64,000 bases of DNA from Acytostelium subglobosum LB1. Its lineage: Eukaryota; Evosea; Eumycetozoa; Acytosteliales; Acytosteliaceae. Under the pieces are notes generated by a model, which saw only the letters and a program-made list of their open reading frames with translations, did no database searches and had not been told where the DNA came from. Both the position numbers and the translations under genes were made by a program. Position 1 is the first letter of the stretch. Each line of letters starts with the position of its first letter. This document shows positions 46,305 through 59,600 of this stretch, piece after piece. The stretch spans positions 682,001 to 746,000 of the forward strand of contig NW_012236529.1 of assembly GCF_000787575.1 (NCBI RefSeq), read 5' to 3'.

Positions 46305-49135
46305 TGTTTGTGTGTTATGTACATGTATCTTTCGTGTTAACCGTCGAATGGTTCTAGAGTGTGTGTGCTCGTATGTCTTTGCATTCACTCTCACTCATTG
46401 CATCAAGAGTTATCAGATCAGCCCAAGCCCCAGTACCATTGTAGTTTCACAAAATATCTAACAATTATTAGATTTCGTCTTCAAAAAAAAGAGAAAACAA
46501 GACATTAACAAGTTCGCCAACTATTTAGTTATTATTATTATTATTACTTCAACAATTAATCAATTAATCAATCAATCAATGATGTAGCTCACACAACTGA
46601 TTAATCATCACATGGACATGTTATGGGATTCAATCAATCAATCAATCAGTTCACATTTCATGACTTACTGACTGAATGACCAGTTAAAGAAAGGTGTACG
46701 AAAGAAGACGAATGTAGTAGCGTATTTGCAAATGTCGTCTTGTTTATATATGTGTCATGTAACCTTATGATAATATAGGTGGGATGAATGATTGTCTGAT
46801 TGATTTCAAAGGGTCTGGTAAGAATCCCAAACTACAAGATAACGTCAACAAACTACACTTGTACTTAATCAATCAATTCAATCAAACAGATCAATCAGAT
46901 CAATCAATTACAATCAAACATCGGACGGTTGAGAATGTCGATGATCCATCCATGTAAGTACTGAAGTGACTTCGAAGTCTGCATGCAGAGTACCTTGATT
47001 ACCTGTTTTAGTGCATAGTCGTTTCCTACCTACTACTACTTCAACAACACTCGCAAGGTCATTTGATTGATTGGTTGATGGTCGATTAACTGAATCGCCC
47101 AGTATTCAACTCCAACCTATCTACATACATGCGCCAAGTAAGTATACTTTGGTTAGCAAGGCAATACCGTGATCCAATTCAATCTCAAGATAGACGTGAA
47201 CGTGCAGAAAGAAGAAGATGTCTATGCTGTGCGCCAATGACAGGTCTCTCGAGAGAAAGAAAGAGGGGCAGCAGCGAGTGGACCACCATCACCACCATAT
47301 CTGTGGCGTTTCTCCGGCTTCAATCGTAAAGCGGAAGGGGGGCCATAGACAGGACGGTGGCTGGCCACTTATGCAAGGATGTCCTTTTGGTGATTGGGCA
47401 ATGAATATTAGGTGTGATCTCTATCCTGATCAATCACATCCACGCACTTCCACAGACACAGACTGCATCAAATAACGATTTTGATAATGCGATCGATATA
47501 CGTTGATAAAGATGGGCACGACTTAGTAACTAGAACGAGTGCACGCCCTTAAATGAACGGTTAGAAATAGACCAAACTCAAACTTATTGGCCACAGCTTC
47601 TCCCAGATGGCAGGCAGGATTCATGTGGGACGTTCCAGAGCCATGCCCCCATGCGGACCAGATGATGCTCGACAAGCCGTGATGCAAGTCCAGATTGCCC
47701 AGCTTGGTTAATTTATAAAAATATCTCGACCAGACAGTCAGACGGTGGTCAGCTGACCACCACACCCGAATCATCTTATTGGCGGAAGCTGCAACATCAC
47801 GTGGTGGGGCACGCAATGAATAGACGCACTCGAACTGTCTTTGCCCTTTTTTGAATTCAAACCATTGCGATCATCCATTCACGTCTCATTCAGGCCATGG
47901 TGGCCATGTGACGCACAGGGACGTCGCACTCACTCGCTTCCTCTCTACCTCACAAGCCAACTCACATTCATACGCACACTCACACATTTGATTGATTGAA
48001 TCAAACAAACAAGAACTGAAACAGTCGACATCACTACTTGCAATCTGATTCCTTTCAATAATAATATCAAGGACTCGTGATTGGTTAAGAGTGTGTGAGT
48101 GTCTTCTCCCCCCAACCGATCCGTCTTTATTGCATGACACTCGTGTGGCTCCGCGCCTTCTTTGACCAACTCAACAACTATCATCTCATCATCAACCATC
48201 ATCCGTCCGTCCGTCCTTCTTGTTCTGTACCAATAGGATTGATTGGTTGATTGATTGTTTCATTACACATCACCACCAAACCACCATCATTAAACACAGA
48301 TAATCTGTCGATCACAAATCATTCAAGACAGTCAACCAGTCAGCCATCCAGTAGCCAATCCAGGTCTGTCATTCAGTGTATTGTACGGTCCAAACCTGTC
48401 ATCCATTCATTCATTCATTCATTCAGTCCACCACCCTCCCTCTCTCCACCCTCACTCTTGCTCATTCATTAGATATATATATATCTATATGTACTGACGA
48501 CAATCACAACAATCACACCCTCACATCGATCTTGTCCTCTCACCCCTAACTCCAACCACCCTCGCTGTCTTTCATTCATTCATTCACTTCATTCATTCTT
48601 CATTCTATCTATTCATTCAATCCCATTCACACACACTCATACACACACACACTCACACACATACACAAACACTCATCTCACCTCAAAGTGGTCGTTGTCC
48701 TTGTTAGTTAGTTGATTGATCCAGCCTTTGGCCCCAGCCAGCCACATAGGGCAGCCACCTCCCAACAACTCCCCACACACAAACAAACGAGACATTTATT
48801 CCTCAAGTCCTCCAACCAGAAGCGCTGTTGTAGACAACAATATCCTGATCCCTGTCAACAGCACCCACAACTATCATTCAGTCGGTCGCCAGCCAGTCAA
48901 ACGGACAATTAATTGTTAACAGTCCAAGGAAGGACAAACATCATAATTACCCCACGCAACATCAATCTTTCCTTTTCTTCTTTGTATCATTACGCCCCTT
49001 TACAATCAATCAATCATTCGATCAATCAATCATTCCATTCATCCAATTTCAATCAATCAATCAATTAATCAATCAAATATTTCAAACAAATTATTAATTA
49101 TTAATTATTTGATATTCCCAAATTAAGAATTAAGA
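46305..49135. other. 2.8-kb intergenic region
   Basis: Between divergent starts of the sulfotransferase and the receptor. It has TCAATCAATC tracts (46560-46650, 46870-46920), two adjacent short palindromes (46969-46978 ACTTCGAAGT; 46979-46988 CTGCATGCAG), a GC-richer patch at about 47540-47840 listed separately, and C/T/A-rich promoter-like sequence after 48240 with many CATTCATT and CACACA tracts. Open frames here are short and unconvincing. Confidence 0.5.
47540..47840. other. GC-richer patch, unidentified
   Basis: About 300 bp with mixed composition and few tetranucleotide repeats, including TGGTCAGCTGACCACC (near 47743-47758, a palindrome) and a minus-strand frame of 97 codons (MRAPPRDVAASANK...). 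Neither a protein family nor a known RNA could be recognised. It could be a conserved enhancer, an RNA gene or an old fragment. Confidence 0.25.
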
Positions 49136-51434
49136 ATGTCTATCCGGATGTCACAATTATTTATATATGCCTCGGTGTTGCTCCTTCTGTTGCTGCTGCC
49201 CTCGGCCAATGTGGCCCGCCAAACATCCATGAAGGACTCGCTAAAGGCCGCCCTGCTCCTCTCTGGAAACTTTAGAGACGTTGGCTTTAATTATGCATGC
49301 AACCAAGCCTTCATGGAGATGGAGAGTGCGCTCCAGCTCAACGGCCGCACCAGGGTCGTCAATGACATTAACTCCTACGAGCAGACGACCGACGCCATCA
49401 ATGCCCTGATTCGTGATGGTTTCAATTTTATCATTGGAAGCTCGATCGAGCACATGGGTTCCCTCAATGATAACGCACCAAAGAACCCAGACGCATTCTT
49501 TTTGGTCAGATGGATGACCACGCCGGCTGCGCCCAACATCAGGAACATTTTCATTGACTTTGGCATAGGTCACTACCTCCAGGGCTACTTTGCCGCCCTG
49601 CAGACCAAGACGCAACAGATTGGAATCATCACTCCAGGTCCCCCCGCATTCGGCTACGTCACAGCCAACTCCTTCTACCTGGGAGCCATGGCCTACAACG
49701 ATAAGGTCAAGGTGCACTCCATCGAGACTGGCTCCTGGAACCCTGACATCGAGATCGCCGAAGGTGCCACCAACTACCTGATAGACTTGGGTGTCGATGT
49801 CTTGACCAACAGCCAGGACGACCTCACCGTGCAACAGGTGGCCTCGCTTCGCAACACGACCTCATTCGGCACATCTGGTGCATCAATCTCCAAACTGCTC
49901 GGATCGACCATTCTCACCAGTATCATCACCAACTGGGCTCCATGTTACCTTGCCGCCGCCAAGGACATTGTCGAGGGCAACTGGAACCATCCAACCGGAC
50001 TCTACAACAATATAGGTGTCTACTTTGGCACACTTGCTGAGGGTGGTATCAAGTTGGACACACCTTACAGTTACATGGTATGTTGATTGATCCATTGATC
50101 CATTGATTGATTGCTGACAATTGCCCCTTTCACTTTATAGGTTTCCAATGATACAATCTCCAAGATGGATACACTTATGACCAAGTTAAAGAACATATCA
50201 CAAGAGGATCAACCATACACTTTCAATCCAATTTACGCAGAGAGTCCATATAATTCCTCAAGATTGAATGAGTTCATTTTACTAAAGAGTGAATTCCTCC
50301 TCCCTGGAGTTGTCAACCATCACAGATACGTCATTCCACCAACTGAGGTATGTATGAATGAATGAATGAATCAATGACTGGATGACTGGTTGGACATCAC
50401 ACTAACCAATCCAATCAATCAATCCATGGACCATCCACTAATTCCATCAATTATAGTACAAGGTTACAAACTCAATCAAGTATGGATTCTCAATCACTGC
50501 TGGAATTGTTGGATTCTTGGCACTTTTGATTATGATTGCTTTGGTCATCTTCCGCAAGACTAATATTATGCGATCGGCCAGTCCACTGTTCTGTATTCTC
50601 ATTGTGTTTGGAGGCATGCTCATCTACACTGGTGTCATCCTCTGGGTGCAAGACCCCACGGCCGCATTGTGCCGCGCACGTGTCTGGATGCTGTCGCTCG
50701 GCTACACCATCCTGCTGGGCAACATGGTGATCAAGAACTTCCGCATCTGGCTCATCTTTGACAACCCCCACTTGAAGCGCTTGAAGATCACCAACGCCAA
50801 GCTGTTCCCATGGTTGTGCGGCATCGTCCTGATCAACTGCACCATCCTGGCCGCCTGGACCGGAGTCGGCGAGATCAATGCCAACCCCTTCTACGGCTTC
50901 GAGGGCATCAGGCAATACGACTACCGTACCGTGTGCGACTCTAACCACGACGGCAACACCGTGCTCTACATCCTGCTCATCTACCACGCCGTCCTCCTCG
51001 TCATTGGATGTTTCGTCTCGTGGAAGATCCGTGTCGTCGACATCTCCGAGTTCAACGAGTCCAAGCCCATCGCCAACACGCTGTACGCCATCTCCTTCTG
51101 TCTGTTCATCATCATCCCGCTGATGGTGGCCCAGCAGAACTACGACGGCAAGATCATCATCATCTGCGCGTCGGCCATCTTCACCACCGCGTCCGCACTG
51201 GCCATCCTGTTTGTGCCCAAGTTCTGGCGCCTCTACACCAAGGGACTCGACGCCGATCCCTTCTCATCGTCCAAGTCGCTGTCATTCGGCAACTCCACCA
51301 TGCAGCGCGGCAACTTTGCCGGCACCCTCGGTGCCTCTGAGATGGAGTCGCTGCCAGCGACCAACACCAACAACAGCAGCGCGGGTTCCACTACCGACCA
51401 CAAGTCGATCAGCGCCCAGCAGGATCTCGAGTAA
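49136..51434 (+). CDS. Family 3 GPCR, GABA-B/metabotropic glutamate receptor-like (Grl)
   Basis: Three exons (49136-50077, 50141-50347, 50457-51434) give 708 residues. A signal peptide (LFIYASVLLLLLLLPSANVA) is followed by a periplasmic-binding-protein-like domain of the BMP/PBP1 type (AALLLSGNFRDVGFNYACNQ, IIGSSIEHMG, GYVTANSFYLGAMA), as in most dictyostelid Grl receptors. The seven TM helices occupy the third exon (from FSITAGIVGFLALLIMIALV), with LCRARVWMLSLGYTILLGN and a cytosolic RIWLIFDNPHLKRLKI loop typical of GABA-B-type receptors. The tail is Ser-rich and likely phosphorylated. Ligand unknown; relatives respond to GABA, glutamate or bacterial cues. Codons are C/G-ending, suggesting good expression. 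Confidence 0.93.
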
Positions 51435-51503
51435 TCACTCTCTGGTCCTCTGTCCCCACCTGTCCGATATTACACTATCCAATCCTCCACTCTCCCTCAT
51501 ACA

Positions 51504-51526
51504 TCTCTCTCTCTCTCTCTCTCTCT
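51504..51526 (+). repeat. (CT)n microsatellite
   Basis: About eleven CT copies, about 70 bp downstream of the receptor stop codon. Confidence 0.85.
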
Positions 51527-51584
51527 ACTCTAATTCTATCCAAAAGAGTACAGCGGTAGTCCGACCCAACTCCGCGTCACTACA

Positions 51585-51589
<5 letters not shown>

Positions 51590-51615
<26 letters not shown>
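51590..51615 (+). repeat. (CT)n microsatellite
   Basis: A second CT run of about twelve copies. The two CT runs flank a short mixed segment in the receptor's probable 3' UTR. Confidence 0.85.
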
Positions 51616-52218
51616 CTTCCCTCACTTCCTCATATTCCCGTCGACGGGTATTGTGACATACATCCATCTATCTCAAACAATCAATCAACAAATAATAATA
51701 ATAATAGTAACAATAACAACAAATAATAATAATAATAACATGCTACTACTACCACAACTACTCAACCTAACCACCTTGTATCGAATACTACCTACCTTAC
51801 CTACCAACCAAACAACCAACCAACCAAATAATAACAAACCAATTAGAAAAGAGTGAAGAATGTGTCCTCTTTGTATTGTTAACATCAATAATGTCTCAAA
51901 CAACAATAAAGAATGATACGACACACCATCCCCCTTCATTGTGATAATATATATTATCTCTTTTTGTAGTCCTAGTTATAACAACAATTACGACCTTCTG
52001 TTCGACCTTGGACAAGACCACCTTCCCAGGTCCAAACAACACACTTTGTTCTCTTGACCATAAATGTTGATTCGACTTTTCTTGGTGCGCAAAGACAACA
52101 ACAAGATACTTTCCAATGAACAACAACTTCATCTTAAGTTAAATACCTAACTTTGCTTCATGTTTGTTATGTTGTATTGTGTTGTTGTAGTTGTATATAT
52201 ATATTGTAATAAATAATA

Positions 52219-53628
52219 ATGGAGTCTGTTAAAACAACACCTGTAGAGATAAAGGAAGGACTAAAGTTCAGATTGAGAAGTCGTAAAGGACACAAGAACA
52301 GAGATGGTGATTCAGATTGGTATCTGGCTTACTACGATAAAGATGGTCGTATGTATTGTTCATTCATTCATTCAATCAATCAAGTATTCAAACAAACAAC
52401 TAAACTTACACTGACTGACAATGTAGTTGTCACCAATGGATCAACCAACAAACACTCTGAATGGATTATCAAGTCTGTGGATAAGACAAATGATATAGTG
52501 TATATTAAGCATTGTGGAGCTGGTAGTCACTACTTGGGCATTACTGAACAGTTGGAGGCAACGGCCGATGGTGATCCAGAGTTCTCGGCAAAGTTGAGGT
52601 TGATCTGGCTCGACTCTGGAAGAGTGTGTATCATGTCCTACACACAACGCGAGAGAAAGAATAGGACTGGCAGTGCAGGTCCACATATTGGAGTGGCACC
52701 ACGTGGTGATCTGATTGGAAATGCTGGACGTGGAGACTGGGGCCAGTTCGACCTCATCCCCATTCTCCCAGAAGGGGAGGTGGCATCAGCTACATTGTCG
52801 CTCACCAGCCTTTCCATCTCGGACCCGGGCAGTCCTGCCATGCGTCTACTCACCGACTTTCCCCGCCATCGCCAGATGTTTGGAGGTGTGTTCTTCATTG
52901 AGCAGAAGCCGACCAAACTAGTCAAGGCACAACTAAAGGTGGACATCAAGTTACCACACATGAAAGTTGACCGATGGGCATTGGTCACCGCTGCCCCACC
53001 CTCGCCACTACCCATCCAAGACGTGAAGCAGGCTTCACTCAAGGTGTACAATGGTGCTGGCGACCAGCTTGTGTCAGGCGGCGACATGTTACAGACCAAG
53101 AACGGACACTTCATGTTCCGTGCGTTGGCCAAGGGACATCAGCACCATGTCCAAGCTCGCTACGAGATCGAGGCACAACTGTTCGCCATCAGCCTCAAGC
53201 AGGCCGGTCCCAAAGACCACGTGCCTTCTGTAGTGCCACTGTCAGCAGAGCAGCGTGCCTATCATCTCAAACACACGACATTGATGGACTTTAACAACAC
53301 CAACTTTGTACAATGGGTCAATGGCAACAACCTACACCCGATACCCTTTGTGGCAGAGGGCGTCGAGCCCCTGCTATGCTTTGCATACCGCGTGTTCCTC
53401 TTCCTCAAGATATACTTCTCCTACATCTATGCCCAGGAAGTCAAATCACGCAAAGCATCCGACACCATCGTAGCCCGTGCCACTGACTGCGGTGGCTTCT
53501 GCATTCTATTCGCAGCCATCATGCGTATGCATGGCATACCCGCACGTCTCCTATTTGGTAGATGGGCCAGCACACCAGCTGAAGGAGAGCAATGCTTCCA
53601 TGTCAAGGGAGGTGAGTATCAAACATTC

Positions 53629-53663
<35 letters not shown>

Positions 53664-53958
53664 GTCTAACATCCAATTAATCAAACATATAATAGAGTTC
53701 TACGCTGATGGTATTGGATGGATACCTTATGATCCAGCATCAGCAATATTACATGACCACGCAACTCCACATACCAAGTTCTTTGGTAATGATGGTGGCA
53801 ACTTCATCACAATGCACTTGGATCATAATATTGATGGAATAGACACGGCAATCATTGGTAACAAGCAGTTGGAGTTCACTCAAGGTGTATCATACTGGGT
53901 CACTGGTTCTGGTACGAATGACAAGTCGTCCGTCGTCCAGAAGTGGACTGTACAGTGA
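52219..53958 (+). CDS. Transglutaminase-like (TGc) domain protein
   Basis: Three exons (52219-52348, 52427-53611, 53696-53958) give 525 residues. The N-terminal part (FRLRSRKGHKNRDGDSDWYL, then SGRVCIMSYTQRER) is unrecognised. The C-terminal third is a transglutaminase-like/papain-fold domain: Cys in ATDCGGFCILFAAIMRMHGI, PARLLFGRW, His in CFHVKGEFYADGIGWIPYDP with an Asp following, i.e. an intact-looking Cys-His-Asp triad. Such domains act as proteases, cross-linkers or peptide N-glycanases. Both introns (78 and 84 nt) keep frame and have no stop, so the unspliced sequence is one open frame of 579 codons; splicing is preferred because it joins ...VKGE to FYADG, restoring the His/Asp motif, and removes the SINQSINQ repeat. 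Confidence 0.8.
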
Positions 53959-54170
53959 CAGAGTGGATACTCTCCTGGATGTGCCTCATCACACTCCCAC
54001 CCAATCAATCAAACAATCAATCAAATTGATTTTTCAGAATTTTTTCTTATTAGATTGAGGGAGTTTGTTTGTGAAGTGCCTTGTTCATCATCTTCATCAT
54101 TATCATCATCACTTAATAGAGATAGATAGATACAATATACACCAAAATACATACATATATAATATAAAGG

Positions 54171-55270
54171 ATGAGTCAAACAGCTGATGTGTTAACAGAT
54201 GGTACAGCTTTGAAGCAATACATTGTACTGGCAAAGGGAAACAAGGGAAGAGCTTGTGCTGCCCTCATCGAACAGGTATTGGCCAATCCCAATGTCTTTG
54301 TCTTTGGTGAGCTGTTAGATATGCCCAATGTACAAGCTGTATGTTGTCATCATGAATCATTGATCACTCATTCACTCACTCTCACTCACTCATTCATTAG
54401 CTGCAACAATCAGAGTTCAAGTCCTCCTATGACTTGCTCAATATATTCGCATTTGGAACCTATAATGAATATCTCAGTATGTTGAATGCTTACCCTGTTG
54501 CCAACAACAGGATGTCCTGTCACAGGCGACCCATTACTGACTCACAACAACAACAACAGAGAACAAAGACGCATTGCCAGCACTTACACCAGCGATGATC
54601 ACAAAGCTAAGACAGCTGACAATTGTATATTTATCCACAGTCTCAAAGGTCATCCCCTACGCCATACTCCAAGAGCAACTCGGAATACAGAGTCTCAGAG
54701 AGTTGGAAGACTTGATTATCGAATCCATTTACCAAGTATGATCATCTCATGATGTTGGGGCGGCATGTCAATGATCCAACAATCAATCAATCAATCTAAC
54801 TCTTCCAATCACTCTCCACAAACAAACAACAGAATGTCATCAAGGGAAAGCTTGACCAGAAGAACAAGCACTTAGAGATAGAGTTTGCCATTGGCAGAGA
54901 TGTATCGATTGGCCAGATCGACAATGTTATTGCCACGCTGGACAATTGGATTGGAACATCTGATACATTGTTGAACAACATTACCTCGCTTATGGAGCAT
55001 GCTGATAAGGTGCACCACAAGAACCGTGTCGATAGAGATGAGTTGGCCAGCAGGATCGAGGTGGCCAAGTCACAGATCAAGCCAGAGATGGCCACTGACA
55101 TGTCCGCACATCCATTCGAGTCACATGAATACATGGATGAGAGAATGAGGAAAGGGTAAGTCTACGTTTAGACGACAGGTTCATCATCAATGGTCAGTCT
55201 TGTTAACTAACATTCGAATGTCTAACCCTGCAGAAGCAAGTTGAAGATGAAAGAGTCGTTCAGAAAATAG
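54171..55270 (+). CDS. csn7: COP9 signalosome subunit 7
   Basis: Five exons (54171-54338, 54401-54476, 54560-54735, 54833-55155, 55234-55270) give 259 residues, the size expected for CSN7. The COP9 signalosome removes NEDD8 from cullins and so controls SCF-type ubiquitin ligases. Family sequence: [74 protein letters not shown] (winged-helix end of the PCI domain), [18 protein letters not shown], then a C-terminal helical region ending [10 protein letters not shown]. The short exons were placed so each join keeps frame. Confidence 0.93.
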
Positions 55271-55498
55271 GTGTATACATAACTTAGTTCATCAATCACT
55301 CTTCCTCCTTCCTCCTCCTTATCAACAACTCAACTCAACTCAAGCAATCAATCAACCTCAATCAATGAATGAATGAATGGATGGATTGATTGATGTCAAC
55401 AATACAATAAAGCAATCAAGCAAGCAAGAAGAGAGGGACCTCTAGTGTATTTCTCAAGAAGGAAGATATGGTTGTTTATGTACATAAGATTGTGTTGG

Positions 55499-56568
55499 TT
55501 ATGGTTTGCGACACTCCCAGTAGCGTAGAGTGCCATCGGCAGAGCTGGATAGGATGTTCTTGTTGGTTGGATGTGTGTCTACACAAGTGATCACTCCAGT
55601 ATGACCTTGTAGACGATTCAGTACTGTAGCATCCACGACGTCCCATAGGAATATATCATTGTTCTCCGATCCACTGACTATCGTTGCATCATCAAACATC
55701 GTACAACTATTCATCTTGTATGTGTTGTTGGTATGGCCTGCAAACTCATTCAGCAAGTCGCCAGTCTTCTTCTCCAACAGTCTCACACAGCTGTCCATCG
55801 AGCTGACCAACAGACACCTCTTATCATGTGTCAAGTATACAGAGGTCAATGGATCTAGGTGTATGTAATGCATCATTGTGTTAGAGTAGGAGAATGATTA
55901 TGGGTATGGATTGCTACTTACGATGCAGCTGGTCTGTCCTCAGTTTGCCCATCCTAACGTCATAGGTTCGCACAGACCCGTCTACACTTGTTGATATGAT
56001 CTCATTGTCTTCGTCATTGATGATGACTGATGTGATACTGTCTTGAGCTTCGTTCAACACTTGGATTGGGTCTGCATTCCTTGACTTCAAGTCCCATATC
56101 TTGATCTTCTTGTCATAAGAACCAGATAACAATAGACTGCTATCATTGTTAACTACAATGGTATTGATTGTCTGCATGATGGTGAGAACGAGGTATTATG
56201 TTACTTCTGACTGACCTACTTACCTCTGCATGACCTTTGAATCGTCTGACTACCTCGCCAGAGGAGATGTCCCATTGGAATAGTTGTCGCTCGGCACAGC
56301 TGAATATTTGTTGATTGTCTGTACAACTTCGTACATCACCAACAGCATAGCCATGTACATCGAATGTATGTATCAGTGTCTGTTTAGCAGGGTTCCATAG
56401 TTTGATCGTCCTATCATATCCACCACTGAGACAATAAGTACCCTCACCTGTAGTCGGGTAAGTGTCAATGCTCCAATCATTCGTTCATTCACAATAACAT
56501 TACATACTATTGAACCTAACTACAAGTACTGAACCTTGATGACCTTGTAACAAGTGATTACTATACAT
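55499..56568 (-). CDS. wdr83: WD40 protein, WDR83/MORG1-like
   Basis: Four exons (56568-56508, 56447-56224, 56171-55922, 55854-55499) give 296 residues, mostly seven WD40 repeats. Examples are LLQGHQGSVLVVRFN, SGGYDRTIKLWNP, LSGSYDKKIKIWDLKSRN, SVDGSVRTYDVRMGKLRTD, LVSSMDSCVRLLEKKTGDLL, SENNDIFLWDVVDATV and SADGTLRYWEC. The segment VDGSVRTYDVRMGKL is characteristic of MORG1/WDR83, which in animals scaffolds ERK signalling and binds spliceosomal components. It converges on csn7 (228 bp) and lies just downstream, on the same strand, of mon2. Confidence 0.85.
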
Positions 56569-56667
56569 ATATGTGTACAAACTTATGCAGTTTGATCGAA
56601 TGGTTGATTGAATGAATGGAGTCGGGGAGTTGGAGTTGGAGGAAGTTGATTGATTGATGATTTATTG

Positions 56668-59600
56668 TCAAAGAATGATCAGTTCGCTGACGATGATATG
56701 GAAGATACCCTTGAGTTGTTCCTTCACTTGTTGTTCGGATGTACTAATACAATCACTCAATGTCGGTGCCAGGTCAGTTAGGTGAGGTCGATTATGTTTG
56801 CTATTGTACCATCCAGGCGATATACTCAGTGATCGTAATTCCTTTAGAAGGAATACTACCTCTGAGAGCTGATGTGTTGGCATTGGTAGTTGTCCACTCT
56901 GTCTCTCATCTTTGATAAAGCGTTGGAGAACTTCTTTGGAACGTTTGATCAGTACTGGAAGCACCTCCTTGGCAGTGTCCACACTCTCGGCATTACCAAT
57001 GTTGGCCTTGGCACACATGAAGAACATGTTTCGATAACAGGCCTGGGACAACGCGATACGTCCTTGACTGCCCATTACCGAGCCTTGATAGAGTATTTCC
57101 GACAATCTCTGTTTGACCACTGATGTGTCATCAATCTTGACACCTTTGAATCCAATCATATCGTTGGCGACGATGTCCACAAGGTTGACATCGTACTGGT
57201 CCTCCACCCACCTCAAATCGCACGTGGCCAAGTTGTCAACTCTCTCCTTGATTATATAGCGCTGAAGTGAGTCGGCCAGCTTGATCCATATTGCTAGTCT
57301 CGTGGGACCGTCCATTCCTGTCGTGTCCTGATTGATTGCAGCCAATCCTTTTGGTATGACCTTGATCAAGTTTGCAGTGGCAACCTTCCACACATTCGAT
57401 TTGTAGTTGGTGCACTTGATCATCATGGCCATCATATATACATCGATCAAATCACTAAATACCACTGCTCTCATCTCATCACTTGTTGATTGATGTAGGT
57501 ATAGTTCGCTGGACAACTCTATATATCGCTCGGTAACCAATGCCAGTTGTCCAAGATCCCTGATCATCACATCCGGGTACATTGCCTTTGTTGTTGTACA
57601 ACTGGCCACATACTTATAGCCAATACCATTGGCAATATGTGTCATTAACAACACCATCACATGTGGATATACATCTGGGTGGATTGGTGGCTGATCGTTT
57701 GATTGGGTTAGTTCATAATTATCTCGACTTCCACACGTGATTCCAACCAAACTCACAAGTGATTTAAGAAGTTGTAGTGTCTGTAGTTGAGGGACGGAGA
57801 GTGTCTTGGAAGGTGGCTCATTGCAACACAGACCAAGAGGATACAGGATTTGTAGCATCCTTATCAATTGAGCGTTGCTAAGTGATTCTTTGGACTTGTG
57901 GTACAGATCCAGGAAGGCCACCACATAGGCATGCAATGACTTGGCATTGGCCACTGATGGATCGGTGAGTTGAGTGGCCAAATTGGTGTACACCCTCCAC
58001 ATTGATTCACACAAGTCTGGTCGAGTGCTCTCTACTATTGGCGAGCCTATCAACTCGTGCAATGAGGCCAGGGCAGACATTGAAACCTCTCGACTTGATG
58101 ACAATGATTCAGTTTGTAATATGTACAGTAGTCTATCCCATGCCTTGACGAATGTTGGCAGCTGACTCAGCGTCTCAAAGTAAGTCTTGAACAAAATGAT
58201 CAATCTTCCAAGTGGCAACACCTGTGTCTCATCCCATTGCTTCTGTGCCGTATTCCTGCTATGATGTACAAGTCTGTTGATTGATTGATTGAGTGAGTGA
58301 ATGGTCCCATTCCAAGGGTTGGGTGTACTTACAACATCACACCTCCACCAAGATCAGAGTCGATTCTTTCTTTGTCAGCTTGAACAGAGTATTGGATGAC
58401 TTCTTCAATGAGTGGGAATAGTATCTTCCAGAGAATGGTCGAAATGAGATCCTTGCCAAATAGATGGATAGAGTTGGAGAGTGTTTGGAATAGTGCCACG
58501 ATCACACCATTCCTCACTGCAGCACGGTGATCAATACATAATGACTTCATCGTGGTGAAGGCACACAGCCACATCCTATTGATCACACTCTGATCCTTAT
58601 CAGTAAAGTATGGTGATGATGCCGCAATGATCGCTCTGGTCTTTGAATCCTCGATGGATGACTCATCCTCTTCATCAACCTCCGCAACAGTACTGTACTT
58701 GGATGAGGGTTGCGCTGTCTCGTGGTCCAGGAAGTAGGTCAAGTCGGAGAAGAGTCCAGAGCTGGCCGTCAGACTGATGTTGATGTCGGCCTTTTGAGAG
58801 ACAAACGCTTTGATGAGCTCGATGCATATCACCAGACATTCCGGGGCCATGTTTGGCAAGAACTCATTGTATATCAACTTGACACTCTCGAATGCCACCA
58901 GTATGAGTGACTTGTCGCTGGTCTGTGGTATCTTGAGCAGGATGGAGAGGAGTACGGGCCAGGCAGTCGATAGTATGTGTCCTGATGTGGACAGGATCTG
59001 ATGTATACACTCCAATATCTTCTGTTTGGTGTCTGGATATTGAGAGAATGATATCTCTTCGATGGCGTTGAAGAACTCAACCTGTAGCTTCTCGATGTTC
59101 CATCGACGATATCGTCTCATTGAATCGATTGATGAGATTTGGTGATATTGTGTGTGATCACGTGGATCGTCATCGTCATCCAACTCGTCATCCAAGTCAC
59201 TCATTGAGTCTGGACTGATGACGCCTGCGTCCAAGGACAGTCCTTCGCCATTGACCATGGGCGGCGAGTCGGTACCATTGCCATTGCCATTGCCATTGCC
59301 TGCTCCCGAGTGGATGGGTGGGGGCAGCTGGAGCGCGGTCTTGATGATTGTAAGCATGAGTGACTCGACTCCATAGATACGTATGTAGCTGTTTCGGAAG
59401 TTGCACGTCTCCACCAACTGTGTGGAGATAAAGCCCCAGAGTTTGTCGATGCGATAGAGGTTCGAGACGGAAGCCTCCACAAGCTTGGTAATGCTGAACA
59501 TGTTGATGGGCGTACCTGGCGATTTGGATAGTGCGTTAGAACAAAGCTTGGAGAGTGCGCCAAACAGGAAGCTGATTGATCGCTCGTCCAGTTGACATGT

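Larger units (their letters stand above)
51435..52218. other. Intergenic with CT microsatellites
   Basis: 784 bp. Besides the two CT runs listed separately there are ACCAACCAACCAA-type repeats at about 51800-51840 and an AATAAA near 51904. No gene recognised. Confidence 0.55.

Noticed and set aside
47129-47475. Two overlapping plus-strand frames of 66 and 85 codons
   Set aside because: Basic, low-information sequence with no recognisable family and no splice support.
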